Below, in pieces: positions 8,652 through 16,996 of a DNA stretch of 56,711 nucleotides (its first letter is position 1; each line of letters opens with the position of its first letter). The notes under the pieces are model-generated. The model made no database searches. It was not told the DNA's origin and saw only the letters and a list, made by a program, of their open reading frames with translations. The translations under genes and the position numbers were made by a program. The DNA lies in the NCBI GenBank assembly GCA_035640475.1, contig DASQWC010000207.1:1-56711 (forward strand), in the 5' to 3' direction. Source of the stretch: DASQWC01 sp035640475. GTDB lineage: Bacteria > Actinomycetota > JAICYB01.

Positions 8652-8660
8652 GAACGTCCA

Positions 8661-8667
8661 TACACTA
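8661..8667. promoter_or_regulatory. Overlapping divergent -10 elements
   Basis: The heptamer TACACTA gives TACACT on the plus strand (8661-8666, 6 nt before GTG 8673). On the minus strand it gives TAGTGT (8667-8662, 10 nt before ATG 8651). The two promoters share bases and cannot be occupied at the same time. Confidence 0.5.
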
Positions 8668-8672
8668 GCCGC

Positions 8673-9839
8673 GTGTCGAGTGAATCGGGCCTCGAAGGCC
8701 CCATCGAGATTCCGAAGCCACCCGAGGGGTGGTGGGAGAACGTTCCCGTTCTACGCGAGCTCTACAAGCTGCTGTCGTCGACCGAGCCCGTCAATTGGGA
8801 GCTCGCGCGCCAAGTCGGCGTCGCACTCGCCGCCGACGAGGAGCCGTCCGTCGACGACATCGATGCGGAGCGCGCGCAACTCGATGGACTGACTCGCGCG
8901 GCCGCAGTCGAAGCCGAAGAGTTCTCCGGGCTGAGCGCGGCCAACATCGTCCCGGTCGAAGCCGTCACTCGGTCGGCGTGGGTCGAGGCCAACATCGACT
9001 CGTTTCGCCTGCTCATGAATCCGCTCGCCGACAAGCTCGCGCCCGGCGACCAGCTCGCGATGATCGGCGGCGCTGCGCAGGTGCTCAAACAGGTCTCGGG
9101 CGTTGTCATGGGACTGCAGACGGGTTTCGTGCTCGGGTATCTCGGCCGCCACGTGATGGGACAGTACGAGCTGCCGCTGCCGGCTCCCGAAGCGCCCCGT
9201 TTGCTCTACGTCGTTTCGAATCTTCAGGAGATCGAACGTGACTGGAGCCTTGATGCGAAGGAGTTCCGCTACTGGATCGCGCTCCACGAGATCACGCACC
9301 ACATCGAGTTCAGTAAGCCGTGGGTGCGCACCTACTTCCGCAACCAGGTGAAGACGTTGATCGAGTCCCTCGACTTCGACCCGACGCGCATGCAGTCGGC
9401 CCTCGAGGGGCTCGGCTCCCTCGATCCCGAGCAGATGGCGCAGGCGCTCGGCGATCCCGATCGGCTCATCCAGGCGGCATGGACACCGCTTTCAAAAGAC
9501 GCGATGCAGCGACTCCAAGCCTTCATGACGCTGGCCGAGGGCTACGCGACCTTCGTGATGGACGCCGTCGGCGCGCGTGTGCTCTCGGACTTCACGCGGC
9601 TCAAGGAGGTCATGGACCGCCGCCGCGCGGCCGGCTCTCCGGGCGAGGAGCTCTTCGAACGGCTGCTCGGCCTCGAGCTGAAGCGCCGGCAGTACGAAGA
9701 AGGCGTGAAGTTCTGCCGCTATGTCGCCGGCGTCCGTGATATCGAGTCGCTCAACCGAGTCTGGGACAACCCGGAGAGCTTGCCGACCTCAGACGAGATC
9801 GTCTCTCCGGACGACTGGATCGCGCGAGTCCTGGACTAA
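8673..9839 (+). CDS. Zinc-dependent metalloprotease-like protein, DUF2342
   Basis: A 388-residue protein of the actinobacterial DUF2342 family, often annotated as a zinc-dependent metalloprotease or F420-biosynthesis-associated protein (Rv3195-like). The metal-binding motif HEITHHIEF is at about residue 206. An N-terminal segment (GGWWENVPVLRELYKLL) and long helical stretches (LNRVWDNPESLP near the C-terminus) are typical of the family. Its biological substrate is not established. The GTG start lies 6 nt downstream of a -10 hexamer. The 3' end overlaps the convergent polX gene by 4 nt. Confidence 0.88.
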   Translation: MSSESGLEGPIEIPKPPEGWWENVPVLRELYKLLSSTEPVNWELARQVGVALAADEEPSVDDIDAERAQLDGLTRAAAVEAEEFSGLSAANIVPVEAVTRSAWVEANIDSFRLLMNPLADKLAPGDQLAMIGGAAQVLKQVSGVVMGLQTGFVLGYLGRHVMGQYELPLPAPEAPRLLYVVSNLQEIERDWSLDAKEFRYWIALHEITHHIEFSKPWVRTYFRNQVKTLIESLDFDPTRMQSALEGLGSLDPEQMAQALGDPDRLIQAAWTPLSKDAMQRLQAFMTLAEGYATFVMDAVGARVLSDFTRLKEVMDRRRAAGSPGEELFERLLGLELKRRQYEEGVKFCRYVAGVRDIESLNRVWDNPESLPTSDEIVSPDDWIARVLD

Positions 9840-11563
9840 CCCTTCTTCGCGACGAAGCGCAGGAAACGCTCGCGCGGCCAGGTGTTCACGACCTCGGCTG
9901 CCTCGGCCCAGCCGCGCTGTGCCGTCGACACGCCGAAGTGCATGTTGTCGAATTCATCGATCGAGTGGGCGTCGGTCGAGATGATGAATCGCACGCCGTG
10001 TGCTTTCGCCCACCGCACGTGCTCGTCTCGCAGGTCGAGGCGCCACGGATGCGCGTTGATCTCCAGTGCGACTCCGTGCTTCGCAGCTGCCTTCGCGACC
10101 GCGTCGACATCGAAGTCGATCCCTTCTCGCCGGTCGAGCCGACGGCCGGACGGGTGACCGATCACGTGCACATGCGGATTTTCGATGGCGCGGATCAGGC
10201 GCTTGGTCTGATCGGCACGCGACGCTCGGAAGCTCGAGTGAATGGACGCGACGCAGAAGTCGAACGACCCGAGAACTTCATCGTCGTAATCAAGTGTCCC
10301 TTCCGCATCGATGTTGAGCTCGACCCCGTGCAGCACCGTCATCCGCTTGCCGAGCTCCTTGTTGACGGCCTCGACCTCCGCCTTCTGCTTCGCGATCTCA
10401 TCCGGGCCGAGATTGTTCATGTACGTCAGTCGCGGCCCGTGGTCGGTAATCGCGTAGTACTCGTACCCGCGCTCGGCGGCGGCGAAGGCCATCTCGCGAA
10501 CACTGAGCGTTCCGTCCGAATAGGTCGAGTGGCTCTGCAAGTCGCCGCGGATATCGCCGAGCTCGACGACCGTGGGCAGCTCTCCCGCCACCGCGGCCTC
10601 GACCTCGCCGCGGTCCTCGCGCATCGTCGGCGGCACCCATTGCATGCCGAGGCGCTCGTACACTTCCTGCTCGGTCTCGGAGACGAGGCGTTCGTCCGTC
10701 TTGGCGTCGAACAGGCCGTACTCCGAGAGCTTGAGGCCCTTCCGGACTGCCCGCTCGCGAACCTTCACGTTGTGTGCCTGGGAGCCGGTGAAGTACTGGA
10801 GCGCGGCGCCGAAGACATCCGGCTCGACGACACGGAGGTCGACTTGCAGACCGCGCGTTGTGAGGATGCTCGTCTTCGTCGGTCCTTCCGCCTTGGACGT
10901 CCGGACGCCACGCATCGACCTGAAGGCATCCATGACCTCGGCCGGACGATCGCTGGCGGCGAGCAGGTCGATGTCGCCGATCGTCTCGCGCATCCGGCGC
11001 AAAGAGCCGGCGAACGCGCATTGCACGACCGCGTCGTTCTCGGCGAGCTCGGCGAGCATCGACTCCGCGAGCGGAAGCGCCCTTGCGAGCAAGAGACGCT
11101 GCTCGCCTGTGAGACCGCGGGCCAGCGCCTCGAGGACCTGCTCTTCCGACTTTGGGCCGAAGCCCTTGACCGCACGGAGCTTGTGCGCCTCGGCCGCCGC
11201 CTGCAGCTCCTCGATCGTCGAGATCCCGAGCTCTCGGTACGCGAGCATCGCCCGCTTCGGGCCGAGCCCGGGGATGTTCGTAAGCTGCCGCATACCCGGC
11301 GGGATCTCGCCGCGAAGCTTCTCGAGCGCTTCCATCGCGCCGGTCCGGCAGAACTCGACGACGCGCGATGCGACGCCTTTTCCGACACCCTGGATACCGA
11401 CGAGCTGCGCTTCCGACAGCTCGCAGACGTTCGCTGAGAACCCGTCGATGGCGTCGGCAGCTCGCCGGTACGCCACGACGCGAAACCGAGTCTCGCCCTT
11501 CATTTCGAGGAGATCCGCGATCTCGTGGAGCGCGGACGCGACATCTGCGTTGGCCCTCGTCAC
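9836..11563 (-). CDS. polX: DNA polymerase/3'-5' exonuclease PolX
   Basis: A 575-residue bacterial family X polymerase. N-terminal helix-hairpin-helix motifs (GIQGVGKGVASRV, IPGLGPKRAMLA) are followed by the nucleotidyltransferase core, with GSLRRMRETIGDIDLL holding the first two catalytic Asp and LQVDLRVVE the third. The C-terminal PHP exonuclease domain starts at GDLQSHSTYSDG and continues with AITDH, IHSSF, IGHPSGR and STDAHS, which supply metal ligands. The first His of the usual HxH is Gln, as I recall also for Thermus PolX. The role is gap filling and end processing in base-excision or strand-break repair. It overlaps the upstream oxidase gene by 4 nt. Confidence 0.92.
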   Translation of the reverse strand: MTRANADVASALHEIADLLEMKGETRFRVVAYRRAADAIDGFSANVCELSEAQLVGIQGVGKGVASRVVEFCRTGAMEALEKLRGEIPPGMRQLTNIPGLGPKRAMLAYRELGISTIEELQAAAEAHKLRAVKGFGPKSEEQVLEALARGLTGEQRLLLARALPLAESMLAELAENDAVVQCAFAGSLRRMRETIGDIDLLAASDRPAEVMDAFRSMRGVRTSKAEGPTKTSILTTRGLQVDLRVVEPDVFGAALQYFTGSQAHNVKVRERAVRKGLKLSEYGLFDAKTDERLVSETEQEVYERLGMQWVPPTMREDRGEVEAAVAGELPTVVELGDIRGDLQSHSTYSDGTLSVREMAFAAAERGYEYYAITDHGPRLTYMNNLGPDEIAKQKAEVEAVNKELGKRMTVLHGVELNIDAEGTLDYDDEVLGSFDFCVASIHSSFRASRADQTKRLIRAIENPHVHVIGHPSGRRLDRREGIDFDVDAVAKAAAKHGVALEINAHPWRLDLRDEHVRWAKAHGVRFIISTDAHSIDEFDNMHFGVSTAQRGWAEAAEVVNTWPRERFLRFVAKKG

Positions 11564-12864
11564 GCGCCGGGCGGACCGAGCACTCGATCGAGATAGGCGT
11601 TGCGGAACCGGCCGTCGGGATCGAGCTTGTTGCGGATGTCGATGAACTCGCTCCAGCGCGGGTAGACGCGCGACAAGGAGTCGGCATCACGGAAATGCAG
11701 CTTGCCCCAGTGCGGGCGTCCGTCGAACGTCTTCATGAGCTCTTCGACCGCGCGGAAGTACGGCTCGTAGTCCATACCCCGGTAGAGATGAACGGCGATG
11801 TAACAGGTCTCACGACCGTGGGCCGGACTGAGCGTGATGTCGTCGCCTTTGACGAACCGGACCTCGACCGGGAAGTTCACCTTGAATCCCCGGTCGTCGA
11901 TCATCGACCGGATCCCTTCGATCGCTTCACGCGCGTTGCGTCGCGGGATCGCGTACTCCATCTCCGAGAATCGGACCAGGCGCGGGCTCGCATAGATGTG
12001 ATCGGAGCGATCGACCTTCTGCATCTTGCCGATGCCCGATGCGACGACGTTGCGCATCAGTGACGGGATCTTGTCCGGGCGCGCCCGTCCATATCGGGAT
12101 ACGAGACCGAACGCGACGTTCGACATGATGATCTCGCTTTTGAAGGCCTTCCACGGACGGCGCGGTGTCGGCTCCCGGTCGGTGCGATTGTTCCGCTTCA
12201 TGTGGACGACCGAGCTGTGCGGGAACCAGAAGAACTCGAAGTGCTCGTTGCCGGCGATGTAGTCGTCCAGGGAGCCGAGGACCTCGTCGAGATCGGCGCC
12301 CTCCTCGCGCGCGTGCAGATTGAAAGCGGGCTCGCATTGCAGTGTGACCGTCGAGATGACGCCCAGGGAGCCGATGCTCACCTGCGCCGCCCGGAAGACG
12401 CGTTCGTCGGCCTCGGGCGAGCACCGCAACGTCGAGCCGTCGGCGCACACCAGCGTCATATGCGTCACGAACGTCGCGAGGTTGCCGAAGCCGATGCCCG
12501 TGCCGTGCGTGGCCGTCGAGATCGCTCCGGCGATCGACTGATACGCGATGTCACCGAGGTTCGACATCGCAAGACCCGCGGCGGCGAGCTCCTGATTCAG
12601 CTGCTTGATCGAGATGCCGGCTTGGACGGTCACCGTGCCCGCGTTGCGGTCGACGTCGAGCACGCTGTTGTAGCGATCGAGCGAGATCATCACGCCGTCT
12701 GTGCAGGCGATGTCCGTAAACGAGTGACCCGCGCCGCGGACCTTCACCGCCTGCCCCTTCAGAGCGGCGGCCTCGACGACCGCGCGGATCTCGTCCTCGC
12801 TCGAGGGACGCGCAAGCGACACCGGGTTGCACGATTGTGTCCGGCCCCAGTTGCGCCACTTCAT
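11560..12864 (-). CDS. FAD-linked oxidase, D-arabinono-1,4-lactone oxidase-like
   Basis: A 434-residue VAO-type flavoenzyme. The FAD-binding N-terminal half contains RGAGHSFTDIACTDG, whose His is the usual site of covalent flavin attachment in this family, and the ATHGTG loop. The C-terminal ALO domain ends with HWGKLHF, the signature of aldonolactone and alditol oxidases. Relatives oxidise sugar lactones or alditols with O2; the real substrate is unknown. Start and stop overlap both neighbours by 4 nt, so it belongs to the same transcription unit as polX and the acyl-CoA dehydrogenase-like gene. Confidence 0.88.
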   Translation of the reverse strand: MKWRNWGRTQSCNPVSLARPSSEDEIRAVVEAAALKGQAVKVRGAGHSFTDIACTDGVMISLDRYNSVLDVDRNAGTVTVQAGISIKQLNQELAAAGLAMSNLGDIAYQSIAGAISTATHGTGIGFGNLATFVTHMTLVCADGSTLRCSPEADERVFRAAQVSIGSLGVISTVTLQCEPAFNLHAREEGADLDEVLGSLDDYIAGNEHFEFFWFPHSSVVHMKRNNRTDREPTPRRPWKAFKSEIIMSNVAFGLVSRYGRARPDKIPSLMRNVVASGIGKMQKVDRSDHIYASPRLVRFSEMEYAIPRRNAREAIEGIRSMIDDRGFKVNFPVEVRFVKGDDITLSPAHGRETCYIAVHLYRGMDYEPYFRAVEELMKTFDGRPHWGKLHFRDADSLSRVYPRWSEFIDIRNKLDPDGRFRNAYLDRVLGPPGA

Positions 12865-14000
12865 AGCTGGCTCACGTCGGTCTCGACGCCGAGCAGGATA
12901 CGACCCGCGAGCTCGTACGTGGCAGGTGCGGTCACCATGTGCTGCGTCGCTGCGTGCACGTCGCGAAAGGCGCGCTGCAGTCGGTTGCTCGAATAGATCG
13001 ACGAGCCGCCACCCAGCTCGTACATCCTGTCGACCACTCGCGCTGCCGTCCGGGTCGCATGTGTTGCCGCGAGGCGCAGCCTCGCGCGGTCATGCAGCGA
13101 CGGATCTTCGCCGTCAAAGGCGTCCCAGTAAATGGTGCCTACGTCGTGGATGATGAACGCTTCCGCAGCGGCAAGCTCCGCCGTCGCCGCAGCGACCTCC
13201 ATCTGCGCGTGAGCGCGGTCGGCAAGACGTCGCCGCGATCCGCTTGGTGTCTTGTCGGTCGCCAGCGCAACGAGGTCATCGATTGCGCCGCGCGCGATGC
13301 CGAGCGCAACCGAGGCGACACCGAGGACGAGCAACCCAAAAAGTGGGAAACGGTGGAATGTGTCCTCGACCTGAGGAGTGCCTCCTATCAGCTGAAAAGT
13401 TCGCTCGATCGGTACGAATACGTTGTCCGCAACGAGATCTTTGCTCCCCGTCCCGCGCAACCCCGACACGTGCCAGGTGTCGAGGATCTCGACCTCAGAG
13501 GTCGGAACGAGCACGCCTCTCGCATGGGGCGGATCGCCGACGAGCACACCGAGACTCAACCACGTCGTGTGGTCGACACCCGACGCGAACGACCAGCGAC
13601 CGCTCACGCGCCAGCCCCCGTCGACCGGCGTGGCCTTGCCGCTCGGAGCGAAGACCCCTCCGGTGCAAAAGCGCCCGTCCGAAGTGACGATGCGCTTGGC
13701 GACCGACTGGTCGAGGTAGGCAAAAACGAGTCCTGAGGTCGCGCCGATCATTGCGCACCAGCCCGCCGAACCGTCGGCCGTGCTCAGGACTCTGAGCGTC
13801 TGGAGCAGAAGGTTCAGATCGGGGACGTCCGGACCGCCCGCTTCGGTGGGAAGGCATGCACGCCAAAGGCCGATCCGACCGAATGCATCGGCGAGCTCGT
13901 CCGGCAGGCGCCGACCATCTTCCGTCTCCGGGGCAAGCTCGCGAACACGAGGTGCGAGCTCGCAGGCAGCCTCGAGCAGGTCGGGCAACTCCAGACTCAC
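12861..14000 (-). CDS. Acyl-CoA dehydrogenase-fold flavin monooxygenase-like protein
   Basis: A 379-residue protein of the HsaA/HpaB-like branch of the acyl-CoA dehydrogenase fold. GTGSKDLVADNVFVP in the beta domain and GGSSIYSSNRLQRAFRDVHA near the C-terminus are typical of two-component group D flavin monooxygenases, and the usual catalytic Glu region of true acyl-CoA dehydrogenases is missing. Such enzymes hydroxylate aromatics with FADH2 supplied by a separate reductase; none is encoded nearby. The frame is open upstream, but GTG 14000 begins the family-like N-terminus (SLELPDLLEAA) 8 nt after the agmatinase stop, so I chose it. Confidence 0.8.
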   Translation of the reverse strand: MSLELPDLLEAACELAPRVRELAPETEDGRRLPDELADAFGRIGLWRACLPTEAGGPDVPDLNLLLQTLRVLSTADGSAGWCAMIGATSGLVFAYLDQSVAKRIVTSDGRFCTGGVFAPSGKATPVDGGWRVSGRWSFASGVDHTTWLSLGVLVGDPPHARGVLVPTSEVEILDTWHVSGLRGTGSKDLVADNVFVPIERTFQLIGGTPQVEDTFHRFPLFGLLVLGVASVALGIARGAIDDLVALATDKTPSGSRRRLADRAHAQMEVAAATAELAAAEAFIIHDVGTIYWDAFDGEDPSLHDRARLRLAATHATRTAARVVDRMYELGGGSSIYSSNRLQRAFRDVHAATQHMVTAPATYELAGRILLGVETDVSQL

Positions 14001-14008
14001 ACCCGCGA

Positions 14009-14848
14009 TTATCGCGGGGAGAAGCGCAGGATTGCCTCGCGGACGAGAACGGCAGCGGCCGATTGCGTGATGCCCGACGGATCCAGCGGCGGCGAGACCT
14101 CCACGACATCGAAGCCGACAACGTCCAGGCCCTCGAGTGACTCCAGCGATTCGAGCAGCTCCTCGAACGCCGGCCCCCCGGGCTCGGGGTTGCCCGTGCC
14201 CGGAGCCGCGGCGGAGTTCAGCACGTCGATGTCCACCGTGACGTAGACCGGACGGCCTTCCAGCCGACGATGCACGCCGGAGGGGATCATCACGCTTCGC
14301 GAGACAGAGGCGAGCACGAGCGGCACGTCGCGCCACTCCTCTCGCGCGCCCGACCGGACGCCGAAGACGAAGCACTGCGGGCCCAGCTCACTGATGCGCC
14401 GGTACGTGCATGCGTGGTCGCCGGGGTAGTCCTCCCTGAGATCCAGGTGCGCATCGAAGCCGACAACGGCCAGGTGCTCGGCTCGAGCCGCGACCGCGGC
14501 AACCGCCGGGGGCGTTACCGAGTGGTCGCCGCCGAGCGAGACGACGAGCGGGCGTCGTCCGGACGTCCAGGCCGCGTCGAGGATCACCGCGAACGCCTTC
14601 TCGACGGTCTCGCGCTCGGTGTGGTCGCCGATATCGACGATGCGCAGGTCGGAGAGATCCCGTCCGGTCCGCGGACTGTAGGTCTCGATCGACTCGGAGA
14701 ACGCGCGTATCCCGGACGGCCCGTCGACCGCGCCGGGGCGGAAGCTCACGCCGCCGTCGGCGGCCAGGCCGACGATGATCGCGTCGATGTCCGGCGTCGG
14801 CTCGCCGGACTCAGCCGCGAGGAAGGGATGCGGGGACGGTGGTCGCAC
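14009..14848 (-). CDS. speB: Agmatinase / ureohydrolase family (SpeB-like)
   Basis: A 279-residue arginase-fold enzyme. All Mn ligands are present: LGGDHSV, GFDAHLDLRE and VDIDVLN, followed by APGTGNPEPGG and FDVVEVSPPLD. In the classical path it hydrolyses agmatine to putrescine and urea. In Thermus-type metabolism the homologue instead acts on aminopropylagmatine to give spermidine. The genes for arginine decarboxylase, AdoMet decarboxylase and spermidine synthase directly upstream show the polyamine role but do not say which order of steps is used. The start is inferred: GTG 14848 is the only reasonable in-frame start and overlaps speE by 38 nt. Confidence 0.85.
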   Translation of the reverse strand: MRPPSPHPFLAAESGEPTPDIDAIIVGLAADGGVSFRPGAVDGPSGIRAFSESIETYSPRTGRDLSDLRIVDIGDHTERETVEKAFAVILDAAWTSGRRPLVVSLGGDHSVTPPAVAAVAARAEHLAVVGFDAHLDLREDYPGDHACTYRRISELGPQCFVFGVRSGAREEWRDVPLVLASVSRSVMIPSGVHRRLEGRPVYVTVDIDVLNSAAAPGTGNPEPGGPAFEELLESLESLEGLDVVGFDVVEVSPPLDPSGITQSAAAVLVREAILRFSPR

Positions 14849-15677
14849 AGATCTCGCGAACGAACTGCGGGAGCGCGAAGACGGCCGCATGCAGCTCGGG
14901 CGTGTAGAAGCGAGTCTCGACGCCTCGCGATTCCAAACGCGAAGCGAGCACGCTCGGCAAAGCGGTCGACACCCGCGAACCGGTGGTGCCGGTCGTATAG
15001 CTCCAGAGCACGCCGGGATACGTCGGTACGAACGACAGATATGCCTCGACGTTGCCGAAGGTCGCTGTTGCGTTGCCGAATGCCAGCCGGAACTCGTCGG
15101 GCTGGTACATCGGCGAGCCGGACTGCGTGACGAAGACGCCGTCCGGGCGAAGCGCGCGCCGGCAGTTGGCGTAGAAGTCAAGCGAGAAGAGCACGGTTGC
15201 CGGGCCGACGGCGTCGGACCCGTCGACGATGATCGCGTCGAACGCCGACTCGTGATCTGCGACGAACGCCGCGCCGTCCCCGATGACGACACGTGCGCGC
15301 GGGTCGTCGAAAGCGCCGCCGGAGATGTCGGGCATGTGCTCGCGGCACGCCCGGACGACGGCCTCGTCGATCTCGCACATGACGGCCTCGGCCGCGCCGT
15401 GCTCGAGCACTCTGCGCAATGTGCCGCCGTCGCCTCCGCCGATGATCAGAACGCGCTCGACTCGCTCACGCGACGCGAGGGCCGGGTGGACGAGCATCTC
15501 GTGGTAGCAGTACTCGTCCCGCTGCGTCGTCTGAATCAGGCCGTCGAGCGTGAGCACGCGGCCGAAGTGTGCGTGCTCGTAGACGTCGAGTCTCTGGAAC
15601 GGTGTCTGCTCGGAGTGCAGCAGCTCGCCGTCGTAGACCGTTCGCAAGCCGTCGACGAAGGTCTCACCGAAGCTCAA
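14811..15677 (-). CDS. speE: Spermidine synthase (aminopropyltransferase)
   Basis: A 288-residue aminopropyltransferase that moves the aminopropyl group of decarboxylated AdoMet to putrescine or a related amine. Visible motifs are the N-terminal beta hairpin with LTLDGLIQTTQRDEYCYHEM, the AdoMet-binding loop LIIGGGDGGTLRRVLEH, the acidic CEIDEAVV and the catalytic loop DGSDAVGP. Length is normal for bacterial SpeE. The stop of speD overlaps its start by 4 nt. At the equivalent of the usual DSTDPVGP motif the first residues differ (VDGSDAVGP), which could affect amine choice. It is the third gene of the polyamine operon. Confidence 0.93.
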   Translation of the reverse strand: MSFGETFVDGLRTVYDGELLHSEQTPFQRLDVYEHAHFGRVLTLDGLIQTTQRDEYCYHEMLVHPALASRERVERVLIIGGGDGGTLRRVLEHGAAEAVMCEIDEAVVRACREHMPDISGGAFDDPRARVVIGDGAAFVADHESAFDAIIVDGSDAVGPATVLFSLDFYANCRRALRPDGVFVTQSGSPMYQPDEFRLAFGNATATFGNVEAYLSFVPTYPGVLWSYTTGTTGSRVSTALPSVLASRLESRGVETRFYTPELHAAVFALPQFVREICATTVPASLPRG

Positions 15678-16018
15678 TCTTGGATTCCCCGACGGACCTC
15701 CATGACCTGGATCCGTCCGGGCAGGAAGTGCCGCTTCATGGCTTCAACGCCCGCATCGATGTCGGCATCGAGGTTGCACGTGAAGATGTCGACGGCCGCG
15801 TACCCGTGCTCGGGCCATGTGTGAACGGCCACGTGCGACTCCGAGATGATCGCGACGCCCGTGACGCCGTGGACCGGGAACTCGACGACGCGGCAGTCGA
15901 GCATCGTTCCGTCGATCGCCTCGACGGTGTCCTTCAAGGCCAGCTCGAGCGTGTGACGGTCGTTCAAGTTCGTCGCATCCCACAGCTCGAGGATCATGTG
16001 CCGTCCGAGAGTCTTCAC
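15674..16018 (-). CDS. speD: S-adenosylmethionine decarboxylase proenzyme (SpeD/SpeH type)
   Basis: A 114-residue small bacterial AdoMet decarboxylase. It self-cleaves between Glu60 and Ser61 in IISESHVAVHTWPEHG, turning Ser61 into the pyruvoyl cofactor; the catalytic His and Cys regions (HTWPEHG, FTCNLD) are present. It makes decarboxylated AdoMet for SpeE. The start overlaps the stop of the arginine decarboxylase gene by 4 nt and the stop overlaps speE by 4 nt, a tightly coupled arrangement. Confidence 0.95.
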   Translation of the reverse strand: MKTLGRHMILELWDATNLNDRHTLELALKDTVEAIDGTMLDCRVVEFPVHGVTGVAIISESHVAVHTWPEHGYAAVDIFTCNLDADIDAGVEAMKRHFLPGRIQVMEVRRGIQD

Positions 16019-16488
16019 GCTCGCACCTCCTTACTATCGAGAAGGAGGACGGCCGCCGCCGCGCAGCCGAGCCGGTCGACCTTGTGCTCGGCCGTCGCGA
16101 AGTGGACGTCCTCGAGGGTCCAACCACGACGCTGGAAACCTTCTTCGACCATGGCCTGCGCGACGCGCTCGGCGTCGTCGGCGGGTCCGCGGTGGTGGTA
16201 CTCCATCAGAACGCCGCCGTGCCGGCCCGTTCCGGCGGCGATGACGGCCGAGACCACCTCGCCCGGAACGTTGGAGACGATGTGGGTGTACACGGTGGGG
16301 ACGAGCGTGCCGACGGGAAGGTCGGGCTTCGGGCCGAAGCGCGCACCTTCGGGAATGATCGAAGAGACCTTCAGCAAGTTGAGATTGTGGATACCCGCTT
16401 CGCGCAGCGCGTTATCGAAGGCCGTGAGCGGAGTCAGGCCCTCCGAGCACCCCGCGGCGAGGTGAAGGAGCTGGGGAAGGTTTAGCAC
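16015..16488 (-). CDS. Pyruvoyl-dependent arginine decarboxylase
   Basis: A 157-residue PvlArgDC that converts arginine to agmatine. The autocleavage site is Ser42-Ser43 in LLKVSSIIPEG, which forms the pyruvoyl group. FGPKPDLPVG and AAGTGRHGGVLMEYHHRG are family motifs. This enzyme class is best known from archaea and Chlamydia but is found in several bacterial phyla. The start is GTG 16488, placed directly after a small hairpin (16491-16504) and without a clear ribosome-binding site. It is the first gene of the polyamine operon. Confidence 0.92.
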   Translation of the reverse strand: MLNLPQLLHLAAGCSEGLTPLTAFDNALREAGIHNLNLLKVSSIIPEGARFGPKPDLPVGTLVPTVYTHIVSNVPGEVVSAVIAAGTGRHGGVLMEYHHRGPADDAERVAQAMVEEGFQRRGWTLEDVHFATAEHKVDRLGCAAAAVLLLDSKEVRA

Positions 16489-16579
16489 CTATGTCGTCTG
16501 ACATGCCTAGGCCCACCCCCTGCAGTCGGTGGGTACTGCGCCACCCCGCAACCAAGAGCGGGCCAACCGGGCAAGTATA
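16489..16579 (-). promoter_or_regulatory. Promoter and structured leader of the polyamine operon
   Basis: On the minus strand a -10 hexamer TATACT lies at 16579-16574. The predicted leader of about 78 nt contains three successive perfect inverted repeats: CCCGC/GCGGG (16545-16562, 8-nt loop), CCCACC/GGTGGG (16512-16533, 10-nt loop) and ATGTC/GACAT (16491-16504, 4-nt loop). The last ends 2 nt before the GTG start and would cover the ribosome-landing region. No known riboswitch class is recognised. Confidence 0.5.
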
Positions 16580-16702
16580 GGAAATTCGCGGCCTTCGGTT
16601 GGTTTTGGCAGCGGCGGGTGCCCGGCTTGAGCCCGTTCATGTTTGCGGCATGTTGCCGCGGGTGCTACACCGGTACTTCAGCTTCCCGAGGAGGTGGACA
16701 CC

Positions 16703-16891
16703 ATGAAGCGCGCCGTTGCATCGACGGTGATTGCCGTCGCCGTGTTGCTCCTACCGGGGGTGGCATCGGCAGCCGACGACCGATCCGGTTGCCACGGAGC
16801 GAATCAAAACTCTTGCCGGTCAGATCCTCAGCCGAGCCGCGGCCGGGATTGTCCGAACAACAGCGAAGATCACTGCGGCGGCAGCCAGTAG
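16703..16891 (+). CDS. Small secreted Cys-containing peptide
   Basis: A 62-residue protein starting at ATG 16703 behind a strong GGAGGTGGACACC ribosome-binding site. Residues 1-23 form a clear signal peptide (MKRAVASTVIAVAVLLLPG, then VASAA). The predicted mature peptide of ~39 residues is polar and has four cysteines (SGCHG, NSCRS, RDCPN, DHCGG), enough for two disulfides. A 14-bp hairpin follows at 16926. No family is recognised; it could be a secreted structural or signalling peptide. An upstream in-frame ATG at 16643 would place the signal sequence internally and is rejected. Confidence 0.7.
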   Translation: MKRAVASTVIAVAVLLLPGVASAADDRSGCHGANQNSCRSDPQPSRGRDCPNNSEDHCGGSQ

Positions 16892-16925
16892 GCTTCATTC
16901 TCAGCGCCGCAAGAGCTTAAGAGAG

Positions 16926-16957
16926 ACACATCGAGGCCCTTCGGGGCCTCGATGTGT
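16926..16957. terminator. 14-bp hairpin with TTCG loop
   Basis: A perfect 14-bp stem, ACACATCGAGGCCC pairing with GGGCCTCGATGTGT around a TTCG tetraloop, follows the secreted peptide gene. A T-rich tail is only weak (GTT), so it is a probable terminator or mRNA 3'-end structure. Confidence 0.75.
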
Positions 16958-16984
16958 GTTGCGATGGCAACATCGCGCTCTTGC

Positions 16985-16990
16985 TACGAT
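16985..16990 (+). promoter_or_regulatory. -10 element (TACGAT), leaderless type
   Basis: TACGAT ends 6 nt before GTG 16997 of the DUF3107 gene, with no ribosome-binding site between them. Confidence 0.5.
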
Positions 16991-16996
16991 TCCGGC

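Noticed and set aside
10521..10550. Loss of a PHP metal ligand in PolX (Gln for the first His)
   Set aside because: As I recall, other bacterial PolX proteins, such as that of Thermus, have the same DLQ start, so this is a family variant rather than damage.
9938..11437. Long plus-strand frame of 499 codons opposite polX
   Set aside because: The minus strand has an intact PolX with all motifs; the plus frame shows no domain and is a GC-driven shadow.
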